Below, in pieces: positions 1 to 12,180 of a stretch of DNA of 33,248 bases. A program made the position numbers and the translations under genes. Position 1 is the stretch's first letter. Every line of letters begins with the position of its first letter. The DNA comes from Phoronis ovalis (Eukaryota > Phoronida > Phoronidae), in contig JAOXYB010015187.1 in the NCBI GenBank assembly GCA_028565635.1, positions 1 through 33,248 on the forward strand. Reading direction: 5' to 3'. The notes below the pieces were generated by a model. The model saw nothing but the letters and a program-made list of their open reading frames with translations. It did no database searches and was not told the DNA's origin.

Positions 1-2577
1 TGTGTGAGTGTGTTCCAATGCGTCATAATTGCAATTTTGGATAGATTTTCTTAAATTTTCAGTCAATTGTGTAAATGAAGTAATTAACAACTTATGTTAA
101 AGGATGTGGCCGGATAATCTCTGTTTTGTAAAGTAAAGTGTATAAGGAAGTTTGGATCTTTTTTTATTGAAGGGTTATTAAAATCAAAACATGTATTTTA
201 ATTAATATTTTAGGTTAAAGGGTGCGTTTCTTCATAACAACGTAGTGCTGATAACTTCAACGGAAATTACTCATGTAGACGATAACAAGATTTAAAGCCG
301 GTTTCGATAAATTGCATTTTTCATTAAAACATGAAATGTAGGGCACACATTTACCGAAATCAGAGACAGAACGAGAGTTTTCTCAATTTCTTTTTCTAAT
401 GTTTGCCCCACTGCGGGATCGTTCTTGTTCAGATTTTTAATCTAACTTAAAAATATAATAAATGCTGCATAAAGGGACACATCTTCGACCCTCTCGACTT
501 AAACCCTTCTCGGGATACCCTATCCTTCACTGCACATTTTTGTTATTGGTTACGAGAAAGATCCAAGTTTTCATAGATAGATTTATCTGTATTGTTCTAC
601 CCTACATAGATAGGAAATGTTTACGTCATACAAGGGTTAACAGTTAGACACCACGAGATTCTGGCTTTATATACCGAGACCAATGTCTGGTTAATTAATT
701 AATAGCCCGTTGGCAGCCAGATTAATTAATTAACCAACAGGTGAAAATTAAATCGATGTAAATTTCAGTTTGCAAAGCTCTTGTATTGCGTCCGTCGATA
801 TGATTATCCCAATGTAATTTGAACAATTGGTTGTATACAGGGAAATAGTTTAAGGAACTGTATGCTTGGATGATTTAGTGGATATAAATATATAAATGAT
901 GCACAACAACAGAACCAATGTTTTGAAGAATGGCACTATTTTCTTCAACGAAGTGAACAATTCATTTTTTTTTCCTATTCATGTTTACCCACACTTTTCT
1001 AAATAACGGATAGATAATCAATATTATTTAAAAACGGGTAGTAATTCGTACAAATATCCCCTGTTCACATCATATACGAACAATAAAGTCATGTGTAATA
1101 GCCAATATTCCATGAATGAAACGCGGAATATAAATCGTGGTTGTATATAGACATTGTAGTACTATAATGTTTAATGAGAATGATAAAGCTGACAAAAATA
1201 TAAACAGTATAACTTTAATTTCGCAAACAAACTGATTAGTTAAGTCTATTTAATTTTTCTTTAAAAAGAAACAAATTTGTATGCTGTGATAGTTGTTATG
1301 TGTTTATCCTTAACTGATGAGTATAAAATGATAATCACCGAGATATATGCTCTGTTTAAACTTTACTTTTATTGTAGGTGAACCCTAGGGAATTATTCTA
1401 TTTAGATTTACCGGAATATATCTTTTGTACACAGTACGCCAGGGAAATATAAAGTCATAAACTCACGGAAATTCTATCATGCAGTTTTAGAAGTTTTATT
1501 AAGGTGTTAAGTTATACCCTTAAGGTGTACATTATTCTTAGTCGTTGATATCAGAAATTATCTATTGTTTTTTTATTCATCAAACTGATGTCTTTAATTT
1601 CACTTAAGTGAAAACATGATTTTTATGCATTACGAATTGAAGACTATACTTTCACTGTATATTTTAATTAAAACCAACCTCATGATTATACGCCTCTATA
1701 AAGTATGTTTATTTCCATAACTAAAAAAAATCCCTTGGTACTTCTTAATGTTCGTTAGGTCACATCTATATTGACTGCATTGAATTTGGCTACACTCTCT
1801 CTGATAGCAAAAATGGTTCGTGTATATGGTAAAATGAGTGAACTTATACATAAAGTGAAAAAAACAAAATCCAAAAAAGGGAAGACGCTATTTCTACCTG
1901 ATCAAGTAAAAAGCGTTTAGCAGAACATTTCTGAATAGTGGGGATTTCTTCTTTTAAAGTAACTTTTATGAAGATACTTCTTCACACTTGATTAGATTTG
2001 TAATTATCTTTGCAATGATTTTTTATTAGCGCGAGCATAAAGTGTAAAATGCCATGTATAGGTACAGAAACAGGAGTTAATAAGTTGAAAGTTGAGTTAA
2101 GTACAATGACTATCCCTAAAACAAAAATATTAATTGCTTATATACTTTCTTTCCAATTATTTACTAAGTTTAAATCGTCTCAACAAATTAATATTAGGCC
2201 CACGAAGAGCGAGAAATATATGTTTTTATCTCCAATGAAAGAAGAGAGAATGCAAAATGGGGAATTTTCCCATAATACTCATAGGATTGAACCCGTGTTC
2301 ATTACTGTAAAACTAGACAGACATTGGAAGTGTGTCCTATCAAAACAATAAATCACCTGGTGTGAGCATGATATTAATATACCTTTCAAGTAATAAAACA
2401 TTACAATAATAAATCTCTAGAATTAATTTAGTAATGACTGACTGGGCGTATATTTGATTGTGTTAATACAGTAATTAGAAACTCATAGACGATCTTGAAA
2501 AGCGAAAATTCGCCTCAGCATGTTTGTTATTATTTGTACATGTTTCATTATATATAACAGTGTTTTATAATATGAGT
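1..2577. other. Intergenic, no gene recognised; one AT-rich inverted repeat
   Basis: Both strands have many stops. The longest open frame (2049-2351 plus, 100 codons) has no recognisable motif and is probably chance. An inverted repeat with 16-bp perfect arms (688-703 and 721-736, TGGTTAATTAATTAAT and its complement) surrounds a 17-base loop. CpG is frequent here, about 16 in the first 600 bp by hand count. Confidence 0.6.
688..736. repeat. Inverted repeat, 16-bp arms, 17-base loop
   Basis: The arms TGGTTAATTAATTAAT and ATTAATTAATTAACCA are exact reverse complements. They can form a hairpin, but the sequence is too simple to assign a role. Confidence 0.85.
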
Positions 2578-3078
2578 AAAGGATGCACACGATAACGCTC
2601 CCGATTATAATAAATAAATTATTTCTTCAAATTAAACTTTACAAACATTATTCCACTTGGCGAGGAGCAGTGAAGGAAAGCGGTTTCAAAAATTTAGAAT
2701 TACGTAGCATTTATTTTATTAATTATTAATAATAAAAGAATGTATAAAATTTGATGAAATAAAAAGAAGATGCACATAATTACGCTCCGGATTAATAGTA
2801 AATAGATTATTTCTTCCAAACATTCTAGCTGGCGAGCAGCAGGTGAGGAAATTGTTTAAAAAATTTAAAGGTACATAGCATTCAATTTTTAAATTTCCAA
2901 CAATAAAAGAATGCACATAATTTGATAATACAGTAAATAGATTATTTCTTTGAAACTTTACAGACATCGTTCTACCTGGCGAGCAGCAGGTGAAGAAATT
3001 GTTTCAAAAATTTAATATTATATAGCATTAATATGTTGTAATAAAAGAATGTATACAATTTGATGAAATAAAAATAGT
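2578..3078 (+). repeat. Three diverged tandem copies of a 150-170-bp unit
   Basis: The blocks GATGCACA..AT, ATTATTTCTT, GGCGAGCAGCAGGTGA, AATTGTTT, AAAATTTA and TAGCATT recur in the same order three times. The GGCGAG landmarks fall near 2659, 2831 and 2979. A partial fourth start (AATAAAAGAATGTATACAAT) is at about 3040-3078. A 77-83-codon minus frame across it has no homology I recognise. Confidence 0.85.
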
Positions 3079-3227
3079 AACAAAAATTAAATACATAAAT
3101 AAATTTAAATTTCGTTGTAATGATGCGGGTACAGGGTCAACGACATAAATTTAAAGGGAGCGCAGACGTGTCTGGTACTTGGAAATTATGATTTTCATTG
3201 TTAATATCTGCCAAAAATAAAGTTTTA

Positions 3228-3455
3228 AACATTGATGCTGGTATCATTTACGTAATAATGTGATAATGGAAACAAAGGAAATTATAGCGAAGTTTCTTAG
3301 AAAACAGATGAACAGTTCCTCATTTCGTAATATATTTCTACATGCAACATTGATGCTGGTACCATGTATTTATATATATAATAACGTGATACTGGAAACG
3401 CACATATGTGAATTTTCTTAGAAAACAGATGAACGGTTTTACTCTTTTGGTACGT
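3228..3455 (+). repeat. 118-bp tandem duplication
   Basis: Two copies (from 3228 and from 3346) share AACATTGATGCTGGTA, TAATAA.GTGATA.TGGAAAC and TTTCTTAGAAAACAGATGAAC, followed by GGTT/AGTT. They are moderately diverged. Confidence 0.85.
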
Positions 3456-6400
3456 TCTTAGTTATACACAGTGTTAATTAAATTTATGTTTAAAATTTAC
3501 GTTCAATTGTCTTCTTTCTTAGAAAAATAATTTATTGTTTCATTTTCCTCTTAAAAGTTAGGTTTAAAAAAAATCGATGGAACTGTAAATAAATAAACAG
3601 ATTTTAATATTTCTGACCAGTAAAAATTAAAATTAAACCAATCCGCTCCAACCTTATGGTTTTCTAGGTAAATTGAAATGAGAGAGGACTTTATACTGAT
3701 ATAAATAATAAAGTCGTGTATGCATGTGTTACAGAAATGCTTAATAAAATACTTAGTAAAGACTGTACACCTTTTTATTATGAACATGGTAAGGTTATTT
3801 GTAGCTTTTATAATGCAAACATATGAACATTTTTTAATATTTTTAATGTTACACAAAATCCTCCTACTAGTTTCATACACTCAGATTTAAATCAAAAATG
3901 TGCAAGGTTTAAAGTTTTGGACTGTACCTGGTATAAATAATCCTTTCAGTAATTCAAATTGTGTATTTTTTGGCTTAGTTGTCATCCGCCGTATTATTCA
4001 CGCGTACTCTGTCGTAATACGACCGTGAGAAAGATAGGAAAAAATCACAAGTACCAATACCAACTTTTATCTAAAAACTACTATTGGACTGCCTGACTAT
4101 TGACAGTAAAAAAAATTAAATTTCCAGAGAGAATCGAACTTCTTCGCGCTCACGTAGAACGAGATGGATAGTTTTTATCTTCCAGTCGTTTTGCAAAAAT
4201 GCTGTGACAAGTCTTCCTAAGCTCTTCTGTATGAAAGGGACATTTTACACAAAAGCATTACATAAATGAAAACAGTTTGTGTATCATGTCTACGAAGATT
4301 TTTGCAGGTTTGTTCGGAAAGAGAGCTAGTTAAATAAACGTTAGGATTGAGTAAAACAAATAACGTAATTGTATTGTACACAGACATTGCTTGCTTTTAG
4401 CAATTACTTGATTACATATAAATTTACTGTAATTATTTTCTACTATTTTCTGCTATATTGCTTTTTGAACATCATCAAAAGCTACTTTTGGACAACGTCA
4501 TAAAACCTTTATATTATTGAAAGTGATAATTTCCATTATTTGCACTAACATCATTTTTATTTACATATAAATAATCTGTAAAGTGGGCGAATAGTTCTGA
4601 CTCCGTGTCGTTTTCTATTATTAAATATTATTATATACATTGCCGTTATTACGTGGTTAGCATAGTGATCGGCCTAGTGCCTTGGATGAAATTTGTTGCC
4701 CTTTCAATCGACCCTTGCAGACAGGCAACCATGTCTACTGCCATTCTTACTCGTCCGATATAGGGGTGAAGGTGGAAACAATGCCAAATTGTCCACTACT
4801 TGCAGAACATTCGAGAGTCGTCAGAACACAGATCTATACCCCAGGGTCCACGAAAATAGAAAATAAAACGATGCAGCCGCAGCAACTGTGCTGTTTAACT
4901 TAACATTTTATGAAATTATTCTAGATATACTATAATGCGCGTTCTGCACTCCTGTAGACAACTTCAGTAAAACAAAAATTAATAACACGAAGCCAATGTG
5001 GACTTTCAGGTACTTGACCTGTAGCTCAACCTGTATAGATGAAAGATATAGTGATACCCCGATGACCTTCGGATTAAATCTACACAAAACTTATTTCTGT
5101 TTTTTTTACCTACATATTGTTGTTATTTAGTTCATTGTCGAGAACAGTAATAAAGCTTTTAATGGTGATCCTTATCGTCGCGATCCCTATAATTATTGTA
5201 GACCCGTATATAAATAATAGCAAACTTGGTAGTTTTTATCTTTCAAATTTCCCGCCTTTTTACTTGTCCCTCGCAATATATCCTGCAGTACTGATCGGAG
5301 ATATCACCCGCTTATGTGCGCTACAAAAATGCACACTTTACAACGATACTGTAGAGATAGCGGGTCTTTTGACAATACTTTAATTTTTGTCTGTTAACGA
5401 TTTCAGTAGCTAAAATTATTGTCATATCATTCATTGAACCTGTGCTTTTCGTGCAGGGCAGATGTTGCTGCGCCCTCTAGTGAAAAAAGTAATAAACAAT
5501 ACTGAATTGGAAATGATCACTTAAAATAAATAAATAAAAAGTAATAATCAGATCATTCAGTAACCTCTCTATGTAATTCAACTTGGGCATGGAGATAGAC
5601 GGTATGCGCTGATTATCACTTTATCGAGAAAATTCAACATATCTATCTGTGGAGTGTTTGATTTGTTCCCATTCAATGTCAATAATGAGGCACAACTTTA
5701 AGATTTTTAGACAAACTTTTCAAATTCAAGATGTTTTTGTTTGTTTAATTCATAAAACTATAATAGGATGATTGATTACTATTTGAGATTTTTTTTATGC
5801 CTATCAAGGCAACACATACTAAACTATATTAAGGTCGACTTCGCTGTCTTGTGATCCGGAATTCAATTTCTTCATAAATACACTATTATCATATCGCTGG
5901 ATGTTAAAATTACACATTCAGTATTATCTCTGTTAATAATAATCCTAATTCTTTTTGAAAATTGTATTTTTATCAAAAGTTAGTAAGATAATTAGTAATT
6001 TGTAAAATTATTAACAAATTATGCTATTAATACGAAATATTTTCAATTTTCAAACAAGGTTGCTGAAATAACGGAACCAAAACCTTAACACCCATTATGT
6101 TGAGATTCAATACTTTGCAAATATAAAACGAAAAAAGCTACGTAAAAATATTATTGAAAAAGTTTTAAATTCAACGTAGCCGTTCAGCAGTCATCCGTCA
6201 AAATCAAAATATCCCTGAGGAAAAAAATTCAGCTTGTTGCAACGCACCACGGTTAGATATTCTGTTTCGCGCATTTTTATAAATAATTTTTCAATCTACA
6301 ATAATTCTGATAATTACTCCCTCAGAAATATAAATCAAGTTCACTTTAGATTATAATATATGGAGATTGTCTTTCATGATCTTGGGCCGTGATTACTTGA

Positions 6401-7571
6401 ATAGGTGTGAGATAACAATAACAGGTTCTGGAACCCTGTAAAATCCTCGGGTAAATCGCACTCTCTGAGCAGCCAAGGTGTCACGTCACAGGTGTCGCAC
6501 AGATGTTTTACACCTTATTTGAAAACACAATACACTTGTTATTATTTATACCCGTGTTTCCAATGGAAAGCATTAATTCCATTTTGTTTATTGTTCTGAT
6601 CAATTAGTTAAGCCTATTAAGTAATGATAATTCCTGGGGGTTTTGTTGCAGGGTTAAAGCACTTGACATACCTGTAGATTATAATTGTTCTATACGAAAA
6701 TTAGCGAGAAAATTAAGAAATCTGTACTATATATCCGCCGCCAATTTTATGTTCGGATTTCTTGTAGCATATTTATAGATTGATAACTCACGAATTTCAT
6801 CATCTTACGCATCGACAATTAACACGCGAATGTGAAAAAGCGGTGGCGGACTTCATGGGGTGGAGAGAGACACCTTTTTAAAAAAAGTGCTCACTATAAA
6901 TTCTTGACTTAAATTTAAAGTTGACCAAAACGACCCACTATCCATCAACAATTAAAGAAACTAAAAATAATTTTAAAAGGCTTACTCTTCAAAACAAAAT
7001 ATTTAAAAATCGCTCTTAACAGTTAAAACTATTTGTAATGCTTGGTGAGGTATTTGTCATTTGAGATTAAAGGTAACTGATAAAAATTAAACAGTTTTGA
7101 TGCTATAAAACGAAGTACATTCCGCCTGTAGACAGATTAGAGAATACACGTTTGTCAAAACACACATTTGAAGCGTAATAAAGCCTTTAAATATCAGCTC
7201 AAATGACCTGATTATTTTAAGGGATGACTAACTTTATTAGCTTTCATTTTTGTATCAAATTATAGGGATTACGATTAAGGTTTTTTGCTCAATTAATTTT
7301 CAATGAAGCCGATAAGGTAAATTGACCAATGGAAGATTGCTGAAACGAACACTGGAATGGTATTTTGATACATGTACTTAGATGCGTAGCTAGCTCTAAG
7401 GAAATATTTTACCTACAAGATTCTTTTTTTTTTCATGGACTATTCTGTTGATTAGAATCATATCAGTGCAACGGTCACAAAATAAATATGCAATTTGGCG
7501 ATAAAGATGTATTATGATAACTATATCTATTTCCAAATGTTACCAGAAGACAATATAAATACATATCTAAT
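3456..7571. other. Intergenic; two unexplained small open frames
   Basis: No gene is recognised. Open frames at 4682-4903 (73 codons) and 5117-5383 (88 codons, with a hydrophobic start around VILIVAIPIIIV) lie in sequence with more C+G and CpG than its surroundings (about 20 CpG in 4681-5280). Neither shows a family motif or convincing splice sites. They could be fragments of old genes or chance. A cluster of AGGTGT motifs lies at 6403-6515. Confidence 0.5.
6403..6515. promoter_or_regulatory. Possible T-box half-site cluster
   Basis: Four AGGTGT cores lie within 113 bp: AGGTGTGA 6403-6410 (full consensus half-site), AGGTGTCA 6476-6483, AGGTGTCG 6490-6497, and ACACCT 6510-6515 on the other strand. 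A GTCACGTCAC block sits between the second and third. T-box factors bind AGGTGTGA, so this could be an enhancer, but short motifs also occur by chance. Confidence 0.25.
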
Positions 7572-7632
7572 AAATCGTTTTCAGTTTACAGTCGCATAGA
7601 GTTTGAAGATGTATATAATGTACGTGCTTCAT

Positions 7633-7687
7633 AAGGCTGCGTTCAGGTCGCAGTCTAGTTCTCCAGGTTCGAATCCCACTGCTGATA
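7633..7687 (+). pseudogene. Truncated tRNA-Leu(CAG) copy
   Basis: The anticodon arm, including CAG, is retained (GCTGCGTTCAGGTCGCAG), as are the variable arm, T loop and 3' acceptor strand. The whole 5' acceptor strand and D arm are missing, including the A box. A further 6 bp between the variable arm and the T loop are lost, removing the 5' side of the T stem. The acceptor end reads TGCTGATA instead of TCCTGACA. The B box GGTTCGAATCC survives. Flanking sequence on both sides matches the flanks of the intact gene, so this is a decayed duplicate and not a retroposed fragment. Confidence 0.9.
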
Positions 7688-7936
7688 GTATTGTTTTTAA
7701 CTATCCCACCACGGGTCCCATTATTCACTTTGTCGAGTCTTGAAAATGAAACTATTAACCGATATCACACGCGTCACTAAAATGAATTTTGACTAACCCT
7801 TGTTTGCATAAGTAGAGATATAATTATCATTAATTTTTATCAATATAAACGCATTTGTATAATAAGTTATATCCAATTTCCAGTTTCCAGTTACATATTA
7901 TTTGAAGATGGATATAGACAAAACGCTTCATAAGAT

Positions 7937-8020
7937 GTCAGGATGGCCGAGCGGTCTAAGGCGCTGCGTTCAGGTCGCAGTCTGGTTCTCCAGGCGTGGG
8001 TTCGAATCCCACTCCTGACA
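7937..8020 (+). tRNA. tRNA-Leu (anticodon CAG)
   Basis: This intact 84-nt type II tRNA has acceptor arms GTCAGGA/TCCTGAC (7 bp) followed by discriminator A. The anticodon stem is CTGCG/CGCAG around loop TTCAGGT, with anticodon CAG at 7971-7973 (decodes CUG). The long variable arm CTGG/CCAG is typical of tRNA-Leu, and the T stem is GTGGG/CCCAC with loop TTCGAAT. The Pol III internal promoter is intact: A box TGGCCGAGCGG at 7944-7954 and B box GGTTCGAATCC at 7999-8009. No intron is present, and CCA is not encoded, as normal for eukaryotes. A T7 terminator follows at 8022-8028. It is the downstream copy of a tandem duplication. Confidence 0.97.
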
Positions 8021-8021
8021 A

Positions 8022-8028
8022 TTTTTTT
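8022..8028 (+). terminator. Pol III terminator of tRNA-Leu
   Basis: A run of seven T residues starts one base after the discriminator base of the tRNA, the usual RNA polymerase III stop signal. Confidence 0.9.
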
Positions 8029-8150
8029 AACTTTTCTGTTTTCACTTTGTCAAGCGATAATAATGAAACTATCAACCGAAACCAAAATTAATTTTGGTTA
8101 ACCATTTTTGCATACGTAGAGATGTAATTACCATTTTAAAATTCTTATCA

Positions 8151-11100
8151 TCTCAGTTCCACTTTAATTTACAGATCATAATTGCCATTGAGTTAATAAC
8201 ATGTTAAAAATAGTTATAAATACGTTTTAGGTTTATTAATAAACAAAACTCCCGATATATGTACAAAAAATATAAATAACAGTTACATATGAACCCAGAT
8301 AAAAACAACTCTATAATAGAAATTAACTTAAAAAAATGTCATTGTCACAAGCAAACACTTAAATTTGATTGTTTTCGTTTCAACTATTATATATTGCGCG
8401 ATAAAGATCGACTTCCGGCTGGCTTTGTTTGATTATTTTAGTAATGTGTGTTTGTTCATAGCTTAATTTTGTTCTCAAACATTAACCAATCCTTCTGTTT
8501 CTAATGTTCTGAAGGGATAATTCACTATTTAAAAAAAAATTATGTTCGAAACTTATTCGACTTCAAAAGTGTATTTTTGACAGATTCTACAACAGAGTAC
8601 TAGAATATGAAATCAAGAAGTAAAGCATTTCGAAAAATAACTAGACAAATGTAATATGCGCCAGGTCATCGTGAGGTATCCGCGTGCCTCTCTTACTATA
8701 ATATGACCAGGGACCACACAGGTAGAATTGATACTTTTAGGCTACTACAGGCTGATTTCTAACCTAAAACATGTTTAAAACTGTTCTGTTACTTTGAATA
8801 TTGCGCAATGCGTAGATTAATCATTCAGTTGTTGTTTTGAGCGAATTAGCACATTTCAGTAAACTACAAAACATTTATTTAAAAAACCTTATATACTAAT
8901 ATATAACTATGATTATAAAAAATATTTAAAAATATACTGTATATGTCATCTCTGTCGACTTTCCTCTCTAGGAAAACTTATCCTTATCAAATTTATGTAT
9001 GGTGATTCCCCGAAGGTACCTCATTTTTAACGTACATAAATGCTATCACAACGTTCACTAATTTTTATATCCTTATATCAGATTAAAGCGGTGACTGAGG
9101 GTGGCTATCAAAGGACATTTGCAGAGGCATCTTATTGAATTCCTTGCGGAAGGTTGACGCCTACATAACGAAGAAGTGTCCTAAATCGCTTTACCCTTTC
9201 AAAATTTATTATGTCTAAACACCATTGTCTCCAAAACAAACTCTGCAATCATTTGCATAAGATCAACTTGTGGGTTGTTGAAGTTAAAAGCTCTATCATG
9301 CAAGATTTAACGTAATCCTCCTTAGGTGTAATCAGTCTTGTTTCATCTAAACGAACCATTTTTTTTCAGCATTTATTTAAAATTATTGGTTTACTTATTT
9401 TTTCCTATCAACTAGCATATCAATGTATCTGCACAAGTATAGATCAACATATCAAAATATTATTCCCTTTTAAGTATTTAATTATTTTAAAAGTTCTATT
9501 CAATTATTTTCTGAAATTATGTTTATCGATAACAGTTCAATGTAATTTCTGTTTATTTTGTAGGTGATTTGTAAATTCGGAATGAAGACAAGTTTCTCAA
9601 TGTATGGCAATAGACGAATGAACACGCATTTCACATTTGGGCTCTGATTGGTAAATGTACACTAGTTAAAAATGAAGAAAGAAATAATAATTACGATATT
9701 TTTATAGAGAATTTTTACATTTTGAAGAAAGGTACTATATTTATTAGTTATACATTTTATTGTGGATATACTATATATATTTCCATAGATAAACATTAAT
9801 TATATGCAGGATTATATGAAAAGTACATAAATGCAATTTTTAAAATATTTTTGCTAATTGTTATATTAAAAATCATTGTTTGTTTTCCTTTAGGTTTTTC
9901 TCAAGTCACAGAACTGTAACAATTATTGTTATATTTCACTTGTTTATTATCATCAAACATACTATGCTTGTACAGTTGCACGAGTAGGCTTATATATACA
10001 TATGAATATAATGTTTAATCCTATAGATGATTATATTTCCAAACTTGATTACCCAATCTAATGGTTTTTTATATCAAAAGTACAAATACGGCAATATTTA
10101 CTACTAAAATATGTACTTTACGGCAAAACATATTTGAAGAAAAATATTGAGAAAAGATATTACACGCGTTGTATTATTATTTTGCTTTAATCTATACTAA
10201 CAAATACTATTTTGTTAACATCTGTTAGTTAATTAGTATATGTAGTTTCTTTTGATTATTTATTTTTATGTGGAATATAAAAAACCTAGCCTCAAACAGA
10301 TTGTCATAAATAAAGTATCAACATTTCACAATACTTTGCCATGAATTTATTATTTCATTTGAATTAAATATTTTTTAATTAAGAGTTTGACGCTTTTTAT
10401 ATTTAAGCAAATACATACATATACAATGCATGTAGGTACACTGCAGAACATTACCTTTGAATTAACCTTTTTAAAATGGCCTTCCCAACTTCCGCATGTA
10501 TTTTACAGACACTTCCTTAATTTTATTTGTAACCACGCCCATATACTATTCTACTATAGCTGTGAAATTATAACTAATTACTATGCATATTTTCACTGTT
10601 AAAAATAAAATATTGGAATGCATAAAATATCAATAATTAGGAAGCAATTGGAGCCGCTAAGTCTGATTATAATAAATGATAAAATCGATCCAGGTGTGTG
10701 AAGAGTACAACGAGCATATAAACAAGTCAGCCCAAAAATATAACAAGGATTATAGAAATATAACAAGGATTATAGAAATATAACAAAATTAAAGTTAAGG
10801 GAATTATCACTTTTTAAAACTTCAATGCAATGTTTAGAAATCCCACAACTATAAAATCATCGTTTCTTCTTGAAAATGATGTCTTCCTAATTATAAATAT
10901 TGATATTAGGTTATTAAGCCATTAACTTCAATTTTTACTTACGATTTGTTTATGCCGTAAATGTATTGTTCATAAAATTTACCCTTTAGTGGAGAAAATA
11001 ATTAATTTTTCTCACGCAAAGAGTTCAAAGTTTGCAAGTCTTTCTCACGGAACTCTGAAAGTTTGCTTAGTTCGCAACATACTTGTATGTTAAGAAAATA

Positions 11101-11928
11101 CAAACTGTTGAAAACAATTTTATAACATTGTTAAAAAAAAATAATATTTTGCTGTCTGTTTATTCGTTTTAGACAAAAAAAGGTTCTTTGATTTATAAAA
11201 AATACCAATTATCATAACAACTTCTGGAGACGCGTGATTGATTTCAGAAAAGTCGTAACTATTTTTTTGAAAACAAAATACAAAAGATTTACCAAAAATC
11301 AATAATGAAACAACATTATAATTTGTTGACAAATGTATTAATTTCACTACAAAAATAACTGATGAATTTTGTAATATTCATATACATGTAACAGGTGTCA
11401 CATTACTTTTTGTCACAGCCATTAGACACTCATTTCCATATCAGAAGTATATATCCCCGAGTTATGACAAGTACCGAAAACCACGTTTTCAACACCAATG
11501 TTTCTGAACGTATTTCTGGCATACAGTACTAAAAAAATCACACGATCGCTTTAAAAATTATGCTGTGGAGCATTTCAGGGAACAGCGGAGGAAGGGAAGG
11601 AAACTAATTTGTTTAGCATTTTGTTCCATACAGTTATTGGTGTTAATATTATATGGAATGCAGGAGGATGTACAGCAGTTATGCAGTATAAACACTACAA
11701 AAATTAATCTTCTCTGATCCTTCTGCATATATTTATCTCAACAAGCACTGTCATGTAAAAAACATTTAAAACGCGAAGCTACCGTTGGAGATAACAATCT
11801 TTTACTTTTGTGTCATTATATCAGCACATAATTCTTGCCTTTATGTTTTTTTGCATAATTTTTATTCAATATCTTTGTATTGTATTTTTGCCTTTGTTTC
11901 TCAATGTTCACTTTTTACTGGCAACTAG
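8151..11928. other. Intergenic, no gene recognised
   Basis: This AT-rich stretch has only short open frames (10387-10602 plus, 11120-11347 minus) without homology. A 20-bp tandem repeat of about 2.5 units (ATAACAAGGATTATAGAAAT) lies at 10739-10788. Confidence 0.6.
10739..10788 (+). repeat. 20-bp tandem repeat, about 2.5 units
   Basis: ATAACAAGGATTATAGAAAT is repeated head-to-tail without mismatch, then breaks into ATAACAAAAT. Confidence 0.9.
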
Positions 11929-12180
11929 TCCTCACAATGTTATTCATAGTCACTAGAGTGAAATGTCTGGAAAAAGGTGTGATAATTATAGTAAGGGATT
12001 AATTTCCAAGGGACGCTGTCAATCAAAGTTGCTATTCAGCACAGGCTCAATATTGTTATTTTGCTTGCATCTCTAAGAAAGTAAAATGAAATGACAAGTG
12101 GGGAAGGAATTTCTTCTAGAGCTATTGTGGAACCAGTCTTGTTTAAGTTTCGCTCTAGTGACTGTATAACATTGTGAGGA
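11929..12180. mobile_element. MITE-like element, longer copy
   Basis: This 252-bp element has inverted termini. Left 11929-11963 begins TCCTCACAATGTTAT and right 12148-12180 ends ATAACATTGTGAGGA; the outer 15 bp are perfectly complementary. The arms continue inward through a shared TCACTAGAG / CTCTAGTGA block. It encodes no protein, as expected for a non-autonomous DNA element. A second copy lies at 32358-32565. The extra 48 bp here runs between AAGGG and CTCAATATTG. The target-site duplication is unclear. Confidence 0.8.

Larger units (their letters stand above)
7572..8150 (+). repeat. Tandem duplication of a tRNA-Leu locus, about 300-bp period
   Basis: Unit 1 (about 7572-7848) and unit 2 (about 7870-8150) align outside the tRNA. 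Shared blocks include TTTGAAGATG, GCTTCATAAG (offset 299 bp), TTCACTTTGTC, AATGAAACTAT and TTTGCATA followed by GTAGAGAT. The boundaries are approximate because the copies have diverged. Unit 2 carries the intact tRNA gene and unit 1 the broken one. Confidence 0.85.

Noticed and set aside
2049-2351. 100-codon plus-strand open frame
   Set aside because: No motif, AT-driven codon use, no splice or promoter context; expected by chance at this length in AT-rich DNA.
4120-4170. Possible minus-strand tRNA (AGAGAATCGAACTTCT)
   Set aside because: The T-arm-like word is present but the stem does not pair, and no D arm or acceptor stem could be built.
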